NCBI GenBank assembly: GCA_031292035.1
Contig: JARLHX010000252.1
Span: 1-64,000, forward strand
Direction of reading: 5' to 3'
Length of the DNA stretch: 64,000 nucleotides
Source: Negativicutes bacterium
GTDB taxonomy: Bacteria; Bacillota_C; Negativicutes; Sporomusales_B; JARLHX01
Both the position numbers and the translations under genes were made by a program. Positions 33,210 to 42,058 of the stretch are shown here, piece after piece. Numbering within the stretch: position 1 is the stretch's first letter; every line of letters begins with the position of its first letter. Below the pieces are notes generated by a model. The model was not told the origin of the DNA. It did not search any database and was given only the letters and a program-made list of their open reading frames with translations.

Positions 33210-33422
33210 ATGTGCAAGATGATTCACGACATCCTGGTTATATGGGATTCATCGGTGTCTTGGGAAGACATCCATGATGTAGTACACGACTGTATTCAAA
33301 CCTTGACCTGGGAAGGAAAAAAGCTTGGCAGAATTGAGTGCATGCGTGACGGACAGCAGATTCATATCCATGCTTTTGAAAAGCCGTTTATTACGACCGT
33401 ATGTATTAGCCGTGGAGTATAG
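33210..33422 (+). CDS. Small protein of unknown function (70 aa)
   Basis: ATG after GAGAGGCTGATAGT. Contains three Cys and several His (MCKMIHDILVIWD, HDVVHDCIQTL, IHIHAFEK) and no membrane segment; alternating strands and helices suggest a small globular, perhaps metal-binding protein. It sits between the SDR and a flavodoxin-like reductase, all on the plus strand. Confidence 0.5.
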   Translation: MCKMIHDILVIWDSSVSWEDIHDVVHDCIQTLTWEGKKLGRIECMRDGQQIHIHAFEKPFITTVCISRGV

Positions 33423-33459
33423 TCGCAATGTGCAAAAATAATAGAAAGAGGGATGATCT

Positions 33460-34104
33460 GTGAAACTCATCGCTTTGTGTGGTAGTGCCAGAAAACATGG
33501 CAATACCTCAAAAATGTTGCACCAAGTCATTGAAGGAGCAAAATCAGTGGGTGCTGAAACTGAATTTATCAATCTCGTTGACTTAAACTATAAGGACTGT
33601 ATCGGCTGTTGTGCTTGTAAATTGAAAAACAGTAAATCTTATGGACATTGTGTGGTAGATGATGACCTTAAACCTTTGCTGGGACGTATTGAAGAGTCAG
33701 ATGTTATCGTGCTTGGCTCGCCTATATATTATGGAAATCTATCAGGGCAAATGCGTTCATTTACAGACAGATTGCTTTTTCAATATCTTGATTACGGCGG
33801 TACGTCTACAGGCCCTAAACCGAAAAACTTTAAAACAGCTTTAATCGCAACAATGAATGTCAGTAATGAAATTTATATTGAAAGAGGGTTTAAGGATACT
33901 TTAACTTTTTTTGCGGGAATGATCGGCCGTACATTGGGCAGCTGTGAACTACTCACTTTAACAAATACCGTGCAATTTGACGATTATTCAAAGTATGTTT
34001 ATCTGATGCCGGATAAAGAAGAAAAATCCAATCGTATCGAAAAAATATCGGCTGAGGATTTGCAAAAAGCCTTTGATTTAGGGGTCAGACTTATTCAATC
34101 ATAA
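33460..34104 (+). CDS. Flavodoxin-fold NAD(P)H-dependent oxidoreductase
   Basis: 214 residues, GTG start after AAAGAGGGATGATCT. FMN phosphate loop GSARKHGNTSKM (residues 8-19), cysteine cluster DCIGCCACKL near residue 47, and VLGSPIYYGNLSGQMRSFTDRL around 85. This is the pattern of iron-sulfur flavoprotein-like NADPH-dependent FMN reductases of anaerobes. The Cys set may bind a 4Fe-4S cluster. Followed by a gene remnant and a second member of the same family. Confidence 0.88.
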   Translation: MKLIALCGSARKHGNTSKMLHQVIEGAKSVGAETEFINLVDLNYKDCIGCCACKLKNSKSYGHCVVDDDLKPLLGRIEESDVIVLGSPIYYGNLSGQMRSFTDRLLFQYLDYGGTSTGPKPKNFKTALIATMNVSNEIYIERGFKDTLTFFAGMIGRTLGSCELLTLTNTVQFDDYSKYVYLMPDKEEKSNRIEKISAEDLQKAFDLGVRLIQS

Positions 34105-34119
34105 TGAATTGATTTTTGA

Positions 34120-34251
34120 AAGCAGATTGAAAAATTAGGCAAGCAGGGTAGTCTGTTCGGTAAACCTGCGGTGGATATTCTTCATTTATCGCTTGATCAC
34201 CACGACTATATGGATAGGACGATTATGGCGTTAAGAGACAAAGTGAAATGA
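34120..34251 (+). pseudogene. Short gene remnant (44 codons)
   Basis: Between the two flavodoxin-like genes, a frame without a proper start reads KQIEKLGKQGSLFGKPAVDI and ends DRTIMALRDKVK at a TGA. An in-frame stop directly precedes it. It looks like the C-terminal end of a lost gene; I do not recognise the family. Confidence 0.35.
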
Positions 34252-34313
34252 AAAACTTCAACCTGGTTTTTACCTATATATAATGCTATAAACCAGACAT
34301 GAAAGGAGAAAAA

Positions 34314-34892
34314 ATGAAAGTCATCGGATTTATTGCAAGTCCGCGGAAAGAAGGCAACACCGCGTGGATCGTAACCAAAATACTCGAAGGTGCGAAAGAA
34401 GCGGGCGCCAAAACCCAATCATGGTCTTTCAACGATCTTGCTATCAAACCGTGCCAGGGGTGTTATGGCTGCAAACAGGGAGATCTGCGCTGTATTATCA
34501 ATGACGACATGCAGAAAATTTATGACGCGCTTGAGCATGCCGATGCTCTTGTTCTCGGCTCGCCGACTTACATGGGGCAGATGAGCGCCCAGGCGAAGAT
34601 ATTCACCGACAGGTTGTTTGCTGAGTACCAGCCGCGATTCTCGCCGCATTTCAAGGAACGAAATACTGCGAAAAAGCTGGTGCTTGTGTTTACTCAGGGT
34701 AATCCTGATTCCGGCTTGTTTCAGTTGTATTATGATTACACGAAACACATCTTTCAGTTGCTGGGATTTGACGTTAAACTACATGTCGTTACCGGTATGC
34801 GCAGTGCACCGGCACATGAAAGAAACGATCTGCCCTCTGCCATGAAGGATATCGGTTCGTCATTGGTTACGGAACCAGTCTCAGAATCATGA
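34314..34892 (+). CDS. Flavodoxin-fold NAD(P)H-dependent oxidoreductase
   Basis: 192 residues; ATG after GAAAGGAGAAAAA and with a TATATAAT-type -10 upstream. ASPRKEGNTAWI is the FMN phosphate loop, PCQGCYGCKQGDLRC the cysteine cluster, VLGSPTYMGQMSAQAKIFTDR the second flavin loop. Paralogous to the gene at 33460 but not closely alike. The tail after GSSLVTEP is short for the family, and another frame carries on with plausible protein sequence (EDAAQEELIDDMCRK) after the stop, so a C-terminal frameshift is possible. Confidence 0.88.
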   Translation: MKVIGFIASPRKEGNTAWIVTKILEGAKEAGAKTQSWSFNDLAIKPCQGCYGCKQGDLRCIINDDMQKIYDALEHADALVLGSPTYMGQMSAQAKIFTDRLFAEYQPRFSPHFKERNTAKKLVLVFTQGNPDSGLFQLYYDYTKHIFQLLGFDVKLHVVTGMRSAPAHERNDLPSAMKDIGSSLVTEPVSES

Positions 34893-34994
34893 GGATGCTG
34901 CACAGGAGGAACTGATTGACGACATGTGCCGCAAGGCGGCGGCGGTTTTCCTCGAAGTCACAATATCCAAAGCCGCTTGGATCGATATAGCCGC

Positions 34995-35032
34995 AAAAAT
35001 AGCATGCAAGCCGACGCTTGCATGCTATTTTT
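34995..35032. terminator. Bidirectional terminator
   Basis: 16-base perfect stem AAAATAGCATGCAAGC / GCTTGCATGCTATTTT with loop CGAC. Confidence 0.88.
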
Positions 35033-35082
35033 GTTTGTTGTTTTAGTAGTCTAGAGCCAAATTTATCCCGTGCTTCTTTACT

Positions 35083-35862
35083 TTAAATCCTGATCTCCCC
35101 GACCAAGTACAATGCCGCACGACCGCTCAGAAGCACCCTGTCACCCTTATATTCACAATACAGCGTACCGCCGCGAGGTGACGCCTGGCGTGCTACCAAA
35201 GTATTCTTGCCCAAGCGGTTGGCCCAAAACGGGATGATGTGACAGTGACCAGAACCACATACAGGGTCTTCCGCAATGCCGCATTTGGGAGCAAAGCTCC
35301 GAGATACGCAGTCATATTCCATTCCCTTGGCGGTAATATGGACCAACAGACCATCCAGTTCCAGCAGCTTGCTTTGATCAGGTTTTGCCGCGAAGACCTG
35401 GCTCTCGTCCTCCATGACACACAGCAGGTCCCGCCCCCTATAGCACTCAACAGGTCGGACATGTAATGCTTGGGCAATGGCATCGGTGACAGGGGTTGGC
35501 GTTAGTTCGTAGCTGGGGAAATCCATCTCGTATAGCTCGCCCTTCTTCGTTACAACCAGTTGGCCGCTCAAGGTCTGGAAGCGAATGATCGTTGCGTCCG
35601 GCTCGACGAAGTTAGCGATGACATACGATGTCGCCAGGGTTGCATGACCGCACAATTCGATTTCTCCACCCGGGGTGAACCAGCGAAGGCAATAGCCAGC
35701 CCCTTCTTTTACCGCGAATGCCGTTTCGGACAGATTGTTTTCCATGGCAATTTTCTGCATCAAGCTGTCAGATAGCCATTCTGCTAAGACGCACACCCCT
35801 GCCGGATTGCCTTCAAAAATTTGATCGGCAAAGGCATCCACCACATAATATTTCACAGCCAT
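35083..35862 (-). CDS. PhzF-family isomerase/epimerase-like protein
   Basis: 259 residues with the PhzF/DapF-type duplicated fold: GNPAGVCVL at 18-26, catalytic-type acid E46 in NLSETAF, ELCGHATLA at about 70, and AEDPVCGSGHCHI near 200. Family members catalyse isomerisations such as that in phenazine synthesis, but most, like this one, stand alone with unknown substrate. Single gene on the minus strand, convergent with the flavodoxin genes. Confidence 0.88.
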   Translation of the reverse strand: MAVKYYVVDAFADQIFEGNPAGVCVLAEWLSDSLMQKIAMENNLSETAFAVKEGAGYCLRWFTPGGEIELCGHATLATSYVIANFVEPDATIIRFQTLSGQLVVTKKGELYEMDFPSYELTPTPVTDAIAQALHVRPVECYRGRDLLCVMEDESQVFAAKPDQSKLLELDGLLVHITAKGMEYDCVSRSFAPKCGIAEDPVCGSGHCHIIPFWANRLGKNTLVARQASPRGGTLYCEYKGDRVLLSGRAALYLVGEIRI

Positions 35863-36010
35863 TCCCTCCCTATCATCGTCTCTGCTGCCATTTTAACACA
35901 GGACACTTTTTGCACACAATTACCTAGTGCGCAATTCATAGCAGTCTTTCGGTGACGTCTGTGCAGTCTGAGGCATAAGCTACAGAGAAGAATCAATCGG
36001 GGGTGCGGAT

Positions 36011-36424
36011 ATGAAGTATCGCAAAATGAGGGTTGCGATATGCCTGGCGCTGGTGGTGCTTTTGGTGGCAGCATTGACTTCGACTGCGATGGCGGCGGCT
36101 CACCTCAACTGGAAGACTGTCAACATCTATTTTGATGATACTGGCAAGCCGGTCATCAAGGGCTATTTTTACAATGACGGTACCGAGACCATCGACCGGG
36201 TGAACTGGGTTCAGCACGAGATTTGGATCAGGAACAACGGCGGCAGCTTTTATTACCTTGGGGCTGCGACCTGGTCGAACCTTAAAGTCTTCCTGCGCCC
36301 GGGTGAATCCAGCGAAATGTGGCGACTGCAATGGGGTACCTACCAGGGACCGGTCTATCAATTCGACTATTGGCGAACCGAAGGTACGATCAATTACCAT
36401 GTCCTTACCGGCAGCGATTCATAG
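36011..36424 (+). CDS. Secreted beta-rich protein of unknown function (137 aa)
   Basis: Signal peptide with cleavage near AMAAAHL (residue 29-30). The mature 108 residues are all beta-like and aromatic-rich (VNIYFDDTGKPVIKGYFYND, GTETIDRVNW, KVFLRPGESSEMWRLQW). The pattern of a strand, N-x-G-T-x-x-I-D turn and a PGES turn before the last strands is reminiscent of small immunoglobulin-like SLAP/FxLYD domains of exported Firmicute proteins; that is only a resemblance. Confidence 0.6.
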   Translation: MKYRKMRVAICLALVVLLVAALTSTAMAAAHLNWKTVNIYFDDTGKPVIKGYFYNDGTETIDRVNWVQHEIWIRNNGGSFYYLGAATWSNLKVFLRPGESSEMWRLQWGTYQGPVYQFDYWRTEGTINYHVLTGSDS

Positions 36425-36666
36425 TGCTGTAAAAATTTCCAGTACTAGAGGCATGAATTGCTTAAGTTTTGCGACTATTGACACGATACTATAAGTGTGG
36501 TATTATTAACAAGATTGTTCCCGATTAACCGAAGTATAGCAGGACTGATTTTTTAACAGGAGGTGGTCTTCCGCTCTAACTCGACGTCGGAATGGTCTTG
36601 GCCAGCCGGAGGTTTCTCGCCCGGCCGGAGGTTGTGCCATAAAAACGTGAGATTGGAGGGAAGACT

Positions 36667-36867
36667 ATGGAGAAACGCTTTAACAGGCTGCTCTGTCGCC
36701 TGACCCTGTTAGGATACCGTCCGTTTGAAATTCGGTCGATCCTGAGGGATACGGTGGGAGTGGAAATGCTCGATCTGGCTGATGACAGCCGGCTCGGCGT
36801 CGCCGTCGGTGCGCTCGAAATGTATGAGCGACTTGGCAGTGAGTTCAATCGCAGCTACAGTAAATAA
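36667..36867 (+). CDS. Small protein of unknown function (66 aa)
   Basis: ATG with TTGGAGGGAAGACT before it and a terminator after it. The protein is basic at the N-terminus (MEKRFNRLLCRLTLLGYRPFEIRSILRD) and helical; the phrase LGYRPFEIRSILRD looks like a helix-turn-helix-type recognition segment, so DNA or RNA binding is possible. Not recognised otherwise. Confidence 0.6.
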   Translation: MEKRFNRLLCRLTLLGYRPFEIRSILRDTVGVEMLDLADDSRLGVAVGALEMYERLGSEFNRSYSK

Positions 36868-36875
36868 AGACGAAT

Positions 36876-36912
36876 GGTACGGTCCGGCAATGCTCGGTAC
36901 CGTGCCTTTTTG
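36876..36912 (+). terminator. Rho-independent terminator
   Basis: GGTACGGT / ACCGTGCC stem (one G-T pair), 15-base loop, TTTTTG tail. Confidence 0.75.
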
Positions 36913-37081
36913 TTTATTGGCCAGGTGATCACAGCGTAATTTGTGCGAAAATGCGAGAATAATGGCGAAATACTGCTAAAGTTTGTCGCCGGAGAAGGAT
37001 ATTTGTAATAATGTCCGAATTCTGCAAATAAATGCCTTTATGGACGCGTACCAATTCGGGAACCTGATAAGGAGAACCGCC

Positions 37082-37945
37082 GTGGCACAAGAAATATATG
37101 AATTAGGTCAATTCATTCCCCTGCATTACCACTACCAGATGCTGACCGACTCTTCGCGCATGAATGCTTTTCGCACCGCCATCGAGCAAGGCATCACCTC
37201 CGAGTACCGGGTGGCCGAGCTGGGGTGCGGTACCGGCGTCATGTCCTTTTTCGCCGCCCGGCAGGGGGCGCGGGTCTGGTCGGTGGAACGGAATCCGACA
37301 CTGGTCGCAGCCAGCCGCAAATTTATCAGTGCCAATGGGATGGCCGACCGTGTCAAGGTATATGAAGCCGACGCGTCAACCTGGCTGCCGCCCGAACCAG
37401 TTGATGTGGTGATTTGTGAAATGCTGCACAGCGCCCTGCTCAGGGAAAAGCAGGTCCAGGTCATCGCCGCCTTTCGCGGTGCCCATCAGGCCCAGTTTGG
37501 TTTTGCTCCGCAATTTTTGCCTGGCGCTACTTTGCTGGCAGTCCAGCCGGTTCGGCAGTGCTATGATTTTTCCGGTTTTCATGCTCCGGTGCCCCTTTTT
37601 CAGCCGCCGTATGATCGATTGGGTGATTGCGAGCCCTGCAGCGAACCGGCGGTATATGAAATCGTCGACTACGATCACGCTTCAGTGGGGTTGCTAGCGG
37701 CCGATGTGCTCTTTCCCTTTCAGGAAGACACGGAAATAAACGCTTTGCGGTTCATCACCAAGAATGTGCTGGCCATGGATTTGGCCACAGGAATAACCAT
37801 TGACTGGCATTCGCAGCATCTTGTCCTGCCACTGCCCCAGCCCTACGTCCTGTCGGCTGGGCAGGCCCTCAGGGTCTGCTTCGACTATTTGCCAGGCGAT
37901 TCGATCGAAAAACTGACTGAAGCCATCCAGGCCGAGGTGATATAA
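37082..37945 (+). CDS. PRMT-like class I methyltransferase
   Basis: 287 residues from a GTG preceded by AAGGAGAACCGCC. The N-terminal HYQMLTDSSRMNAFRTAI resembles the HxxML-x-D-x-x-R...Y-x-x-AI signature of protein arginine methyltransferases. SAM motif I is ELGCGTG (46-52), the acidic residue after strand 2 is in VWSVERNP, and VDVVICEMLHSALLREK has the two glutamates of the PRMT double-E loop. The C-terminal half is strand-rich, like the PRMT beta-barrel. Target unknown; an alternative is a small-molecule methyltransferase. Preceded by a terminator, so it has its own promoter. Confidence 0.7.
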   Translation: MAQEIYELGQFIPLHYHYQMLTDSSRMNAFRTAIEQGITSEYRVAELGCGTGVMSFFAARQGARVWSVERNPTLVAASRKFISANGMADRVKVYEADASTWLPPEPVDVVICEMLHSALLREKQVQVIAAFRGAHQAQFGFAPQFLPGATLLAVQPVRQCYDFSGFHAPVPLFQPPYDRLGDCEPCSEPAVYEIVDYDHASVGLLAADVLFPFQEDTEINALRFITKNVLAMDLATGITIDWHSQHLVLPLPQPYVLSAGQALRVCFDYLPGDSIEKLTEAIQAEVI

Positions 37946-38049
37946 TCCGGCAGTGGATGAAACACTGAGAGATAGCGTAATGATTGGACCTTTTCAGCCT
38001 GGTAAAGTGAGGCTGAATGGGCACTTGCAACCAACTGCATAGGTAAGGC

Positions 38050-38084
38050 GAAAACATCATGCCGATTGGCCTGATGTTTTTTTG
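38050..38084 (+). terminator. Rho-independent terminator
   Basis: AAAACATCA / TGATGTTTT stem with a 12-base loop and a T run. Confidence 0.75.
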
Positions 38085-38209
38085 TTTATCTGGGGTGTTT
38101 GAGTGTCCGATACGGCGATTGATTAGATTTGTGCGCAAAATTCATCAGTCTTCATTGTTTATTACCAATCAAAATCAATGGGCATCATCCTTTTAGCGAA
38201 ACCAGAGAT

Positions 38210-38225
38210 TGGCACGGAATTTGCA
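38210..38225 (+). promoter_or_regulatory. Perfect sigma-54 (-24/-12) promoter
   Basis: TGGCACGGAATTTGCA fits TGGCACG-N4-TTGCW at every position, with GG and GC ten bases apart. Expected start of transcription is about 38237, 63 bases before the first gene. Confidence 0.8.
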
Positions 38226-38299
38226 TTATAATGTCGAATATAGTCGAAGTGGTAATGAAAACCGATTAGTTTTTGCACAAGATTAGGAGGAAAAGCAAC

Positions 38300-38536
38300 A
38301 TGTCATTCCGAGGAACAGATAAAACTAGAGAAGTCACTGTTGGTGATCAGGTACGTATTTTGGCAGGAGATTGTTACTTCGGATACCGGGGAATCATCAA
38401 ACGAAAATTGGAACCGATCTTTATTCTGCTGACTGACGAATTTTGCGATTTATATGAGGTAACGATGACTGCCCCGCAAAACGAAAATGGTCAGCAGCGG
38501 GTGTTTCCGATGCAGTGTCTGATCAGTGAGCGTTAG
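38300..38536 (+). CDS. KOW-like small protein (78 aa), sigma-54 controlled
   Basis: ATG after TTAGGAGGAAAAGCAAC. Residues 10-34 (VTVGDQVRILAGDCYFGYRG) form a KOW-like beta hairpin, the RNA/protein-binding motif of NusG and ribosomal L24/L26 families, but the rest (IFILLTDEFCDLYEVTM) is not a known domain. No membrane segment. It is the first gene behind a perfect sigma-54 promoter and is followed 20 bases later by a 30-residue membrane peptide gene, then after 120 bases by a c-di-GMP signalling protein. Function unknown. Confidence 0.7.
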   Translation: MSFRGTDKTREVTVGDQVRILAGDCYFGYRGIIKRKLEPIFILLTDEFCDLYEVTMTAPQNENGQQRVFPMQCLISER

Positions 38537-38556
38537 ACGGATTGGAGGAAGAGAAG

Positions 38557-38649
38557 ATGGGATATATCGTGTTTGCTATTGGACTACTGGCGGCGATGTC
38601 GGCGGTGTCTATCGGCCTGTTTCTGCGCACCTATTCCATGATCATGTAA
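38557..38649 (+). CDS. 30-residue single-span membrane peptide
   Basis: ATG after GGAGGAAGAGAAG, an excellent site. Product: MGYIVFAIGLLAAMSAVSIG then LFLRTYSMIM. Residues 2-22 form one hydrophobic helix with small residues (AAMSAVSIG) typical of helix packing. Twenty bases after the KOW-like gene, so co-transcribed from the sigma-54 promoter. Such micro-proteins often tune larger membrane proteins; no target is known here. Confidence 0.65.
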   Translation: MGYIVFAIGLLAAMSAVSIGLFLRTYSMIM

Positions 38650-38772
38650 ATTATCATTAGACGGTTCACGGCGCTGTTTGTCAGACTGTGAAAATGATCA
38701 CTCCCATCACGCAGGTTTCTATCTGTTTCTGTCGAAATATGCAGGTACAGAGTCAGGTGGGGATGTGAGCAG

Positions 38773-41700
38773 ATGCAGAATGTTCGCAACAGGATAAGTT
38801 CTTGGCTGGATCATGCCAATATGGCTATCGTGCTGGGAATCATCGCCCTTTCCGCCATCTGTGCGGTTTGGGTTGTTACTGTGTCCAGGATCGATTTTGA
38901 GCGGCAGCAGGAGATACAGGTCATTACCCAGACCAATGATCATCTGGTGCGCGCTTTTGAAGAGAATGTCCGCCAGCACCTGGAGCAAATGGACGAGGTG
39001 CTGCTGTTTGTCAAATATGACTATGAGAAAAACGGCAGGGTGACAGAGGCGGTGCAGGCGAGGCTGGAGGCGACGAAAGCCATTCCGGTCATCCATGTGT
39101 CGGTGATCGATGAACAGGGCAGCTATATTGCCAGCAATCTGCCGGAGCTCCTGTGGCGAAACGACGCTGATCGGGAATATTTCCGGATCCATATGACAGA
39201 GGATAACGGCAGTCTGTATATTGCTCCCCCCACCGTCGGGCGGACCACCGGGAAAGCGACTTTCCATGTCAGCCGTCGACTCAATAAACCGGACGGAAGC
39301 TTCGCCGGTGTGGCGGTGATCGGGGTCGATGTCGCCTATTTTGCCAATTTCTACCGCGATATGGAGCTGGGCAAAGACTATGGGATCACACTGGCCGGCC
39401 GGGACGGAATTATCCGGGTACGGCAGGTCGGCGATCAACTGTTTTATGGCACAAACGCCAAAGAGGCGCCGCTATTTCGCTATGTCAGCCAGGCCGATGT
39501 CGGTTCATTTGTCGATGAATCGTTTATCGACAAAACACGCCGGATCTATAGCTACCGGGCGATGCACGATTTCCCCCTGGTTTTGAATGTGTCGGTGTTG
39601 GAAAGCACCGCCCTGGCCAATTTTCACCAACGGCAGCAGCTTTATTTCACTAAGGCGGTGATTGCCAGCCTGGTTCTGGCAGCGGTATTCTGGCTGCTGG
39701 CGCGGATGACCCGGGCTCTCAGGAAGGCCAAACAGGGTCTGGAGACTACGGTGGCTGAGCGGACCAAAGAACTCTTAGACAGCAACGAACGGCTGGGAGC
39801 TTCGGAAGAAGAACTTCGTCAGCAGCTGGATGAACTATCCAGTCGCGAAGAAGAGATCCGGATGCAGAATATCGTCCTTGCCATGCTGCACCTGACAGCC
39901 CTCGGCCTGATGAACCGTCTCGACATTGAAGAGCTCTTGGCGGCGATTGTGACTGAAGCCGCCCAACTGATCGGCAGCGAGCACGGCTTTATCAGCCTGA
40001 TCGATGAAGAGCAGGGAGCTTTTGTCCGCCGGGTCGGGATCGGCTATTTCAAAGATGCAAATGTGAAAATCAACCCGCTTGACCGGGGGCTGGACGGGGT
40101 TGTTTACAAGACCGGTCGCACGGTTGTGGTAAACGACTACAGCACTTGGGAGCACCGGATACAGGGGGCTTTCCACGACCAACTGCGCGCCATGGTCGAG
40201 GTGCCGCTCAAAAGCGGCGGCAACATCATCGGCACTTTCGGGCTGGCCTATCTTTCATCAGAGCGGAAATTCGCTGAGAGGGAGGTGGTATTGCTCGACC
40301 GGTTTGCCGAACTGGCGTCGATCGCCATGGACAACGCGACCCTGGTTGCGTCCTACCAGAAAGAGATCGAGGAGCATCGCCAGACGGAAAAGCTGCAGAA
40401 AGCGCTGTATCAGATCTCGGAAACAGTCAGCTCCTCCGACAATCTGGCGGATTTGTTCCGCTCGGTTCATGCCATCATTGACGAGCTCATTCCAGCCAAG
40501 AATTTTATGATCGCCCTCTATGACGGCAAAAATGGGATGATCCATTTTCCTTACCGCGTGGATGAAAAGGATGGCAATCCCGGCAGCCGCAAGGTCGGCA
40601 AGGGACTGACTGAATATATCGTACGGACCGGAAAACCGCTGCTCATCAATCCCGAGATCCGCGCCGAGCTGGAAAGACAGGGAGAAATCGTCTCGGTCGG
40701 GACGGTCAGCACCGACTGGCTGGGAGTTCCCTTAAAGACGGCGAACAATCAGACTATCGGGGTCATGGCGGTGCAGAGTTTTGCCGGTGAACTGCGCTAT
40801 ACCGAAAAAGACCAGGAAATACTGACCTTTGTATCCAACCAGGTCGCAATGGCTATCGAACGCAAACAAGCCGAGGAAAATTCGAAATACCTCGCAAACT
40901 ATGATGCTCTGACCGGCCTGCATAACAGAGCCTACTTCGACCGCGAACTCAGCCGTACCCGCGGCGCGGCAGATATGCCGGTCGCTATCGTGATCTGTGA
41001 TACTGACGGACTCAAGCTGGTTAACGACACCTTCGGCCACGCCGCCGGCGACCGGCTGCTCAAGGTGACGGCCCAACTGATCAAGGGTGTCCTCCAGGCC
41101 GGCGATGTGGCGGCCCGCATCGGCGGCGATGAGTTTGCCATCCTCCTGCCCAAAAGCGATGAAGGGGCGACCCGGCTTCTTGTCAACCGCCTGCAGGCCC
41201 AAATCACCGCCCACAACCGGCAGCAGCCCGGGGTACCGCTCAGCATTTCTGTCGGCTATGGGGTCAGAAGCGACATGGACGCCTCTTTGCAGGAACTGGT
41301 CAAAGAAGCGGATAACCATATGTACCGGGAAAAACTGCACCATTCCCAGAGTGCGCGCAGCGCCATCATCCAGACGGTGATGAAGCTCTTGGAGGAACGG
41401 GATTTTGTTACCGAAGAGCACGCCGAGAGACTACAGGATTTTGCCAGCAACCTGGCCCGCAAGCTCAACCTGACGGAAGCGCAAATTGCTGAAATCCGCC
41501 TTCTTGCCAAATTCCATGACATTGGCAAGGTGGGGGTTCCGGACCATATTTTGCTCAAGGCGGGACCGCTTACCGCCGAGGAGCGGATTGAGATCCAGCG
41601 GCACTGCGAAATCGGCTGCCGGATCGCCCAGTCGTCGCCCGATCTTCTGCCGGTGGCTGACTGGATTCTCAAACATCAGGAATGGTGGAACGGCGGCGGA

Positions 41701-41898
41701 TATCCCCTGGGGATCAGGGGCGAGGAAATCCCTCTGGAGTGCCGCATCGTTGCCATCGCCGACGCCTATGACGCCATGACATCAGACCGTCCCTACCGCA
41801 AGGCAATGAGTCATGAAGCCGCGCTGGCCGAACTGAAACGCTGCGCCGGCAGTCAATTTGATCCAGAGCTGGTGGAACTGTTTGTCGCCGCCGATTAA
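38773..41898 (+). CDS. Sensor protein dCache-GAF-GAF-GGDEF-HD-GYP (c-di-GMP turnover)
   Basis: 1041 residues. Membrane helices at about 18-38 and 294-315 flank an extracytoplasmic dCache sensor; a coiled coil (320-365) leads to two GAF domains (about 369-522 and 542-696), a GGDEF domain (704-853; intact IGGDEFAIL at about 781-786) and an HD-GYP domain (870-1040; KFHDIGKVGVPDH at about 913, NGGGYPLG at about 971). Both a cyclase and a phosphodiesterase of cyclic di-GMP appear complete, so the balance is presumably set by the sensors. Followed by a terminator and then by an EAL-HDOD protein gene. Confidence 0.93.
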   Translation: MQNVRNRISSWLDHANMAIVLGIIALSAICAVWVVTVSRIDFERQQEIQVITQTNDHLVRAFEENVRQHLEQMDEVLLFVKYDYEKNGRVTEAVQARLEATKAIPVIHVSVIDEQGSYIASNLPELLWRNDADREYFRIHMTEDNGSLYIAPPTVGRTTGKATFHVSRRLNKPDGSFAGVAVIGVDVAYFANFYRDMELGKDYGITLAGRDGIIRVRQVGDQLFYGTNAKEAPLFRYVSQADVGSFVDESFIDKTRRIYSYRAMHDFPLVLNVSVLESTALANFHQRQQLYFTKAVIASLVLAAVFWLLARMTRALRKAKQGLETTVAERTKELLDSNERLGASEEELRQQLDELSSREEEIRMQNIVLAMLHLTALGLMNRLDIEELLAAIVTEAAQLIGSEHGFISLIDEEQGAFVRRVGIGYFKDANVKINPLDRGLDGVVYKTGRTVVVNDYSTWEHRIQGAFHDQLRAMVEVPLKSGGNIIGTFGLAYLSSERKFAEREVVLLDRFAELASIAMDNATLVASYQKEIEEHRQTEKLQKALYQISETVSSSDNLADLFRSVHAIIDELIPAKNFMIALYDGKNGMIHFPYRVDEKDGNPGSRKVGKGLTEYIVRTGKPLLINPEIRAELERQGEIVSVGTVSTDWLGVPLKTANNQTIGVMAVQSFAGELRYTEKDQEILTFVSNQVAMAIERKQAEENSKYLANYDALTGLHNRAYFDRELSRTRGAADMPVAIVICDTDGLKLVNDTFGHAAGDRLLKVTAQLIKGVLQAGDVAARIGGDEFAILLPKSDEGATRLLVNRLQAQITAHNRQQPGVPLSISVGYGVRSDMDASLQELVKEADNHMYREKLHHSQSARSAIIQTVMKLLEERDFVTEEHAERLQDFASNLARKLNLTEAQIAEIRLLAKFHDIGKVGVPDHILLKAGPLTAEERIEIQRHCEIGCRIAQSSPDLLPVADWILKHQEWWNGGGYPLGIRGEEIPLECRIVAIADAYDAMTSDRPYRKAMSHEAALAELKRCAGSQFDPELVELFVAAD

Positions 41899-41925
41899 AA
41901 GACTTGGCAAAAGCCAAGTCTTTTC
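41897..41925 (+). terminator. Rho-independent terminator
   Basis: AAAAGACTTGGC / GCCAAGTCTTTT with loop AAAA. Confidence 0.85.
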
Positions 41926-42058
41926 TTATTTTCAAGAAGAAGGAACTTTGTCTTTTTGCCACGAATAATTATTTGCGACAGTAGGTGCTAAATATCGACA
42001 TTATTGGGCGAGGCTGGTCAAATTCAAAGCAGATGAAGCGAGTGGAGGGAAAAGCGGA

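Larger units (their letters stand above)
37946..38299. other. 354-base intergenic stretch with terminator and sigma-54 promoter
   Basis: Holds the terminator of the preceding transcript (38050-38084) and a perfect sigma-54 promoter (38210-38225). The bases between them contain AT-rich TTGATT/AATCAA words that could be activator sites, but no clear palindrome. Confidence 0.6.

Noticed and set aside
37946..38050. Possible riboswitch (c-di-GMP or cobalamin type) in the gap before the c-di-GMP genes
   Set aside because: I could not match conserved core words of any class, and the terminator there is explained as the end of the preceding transcript.
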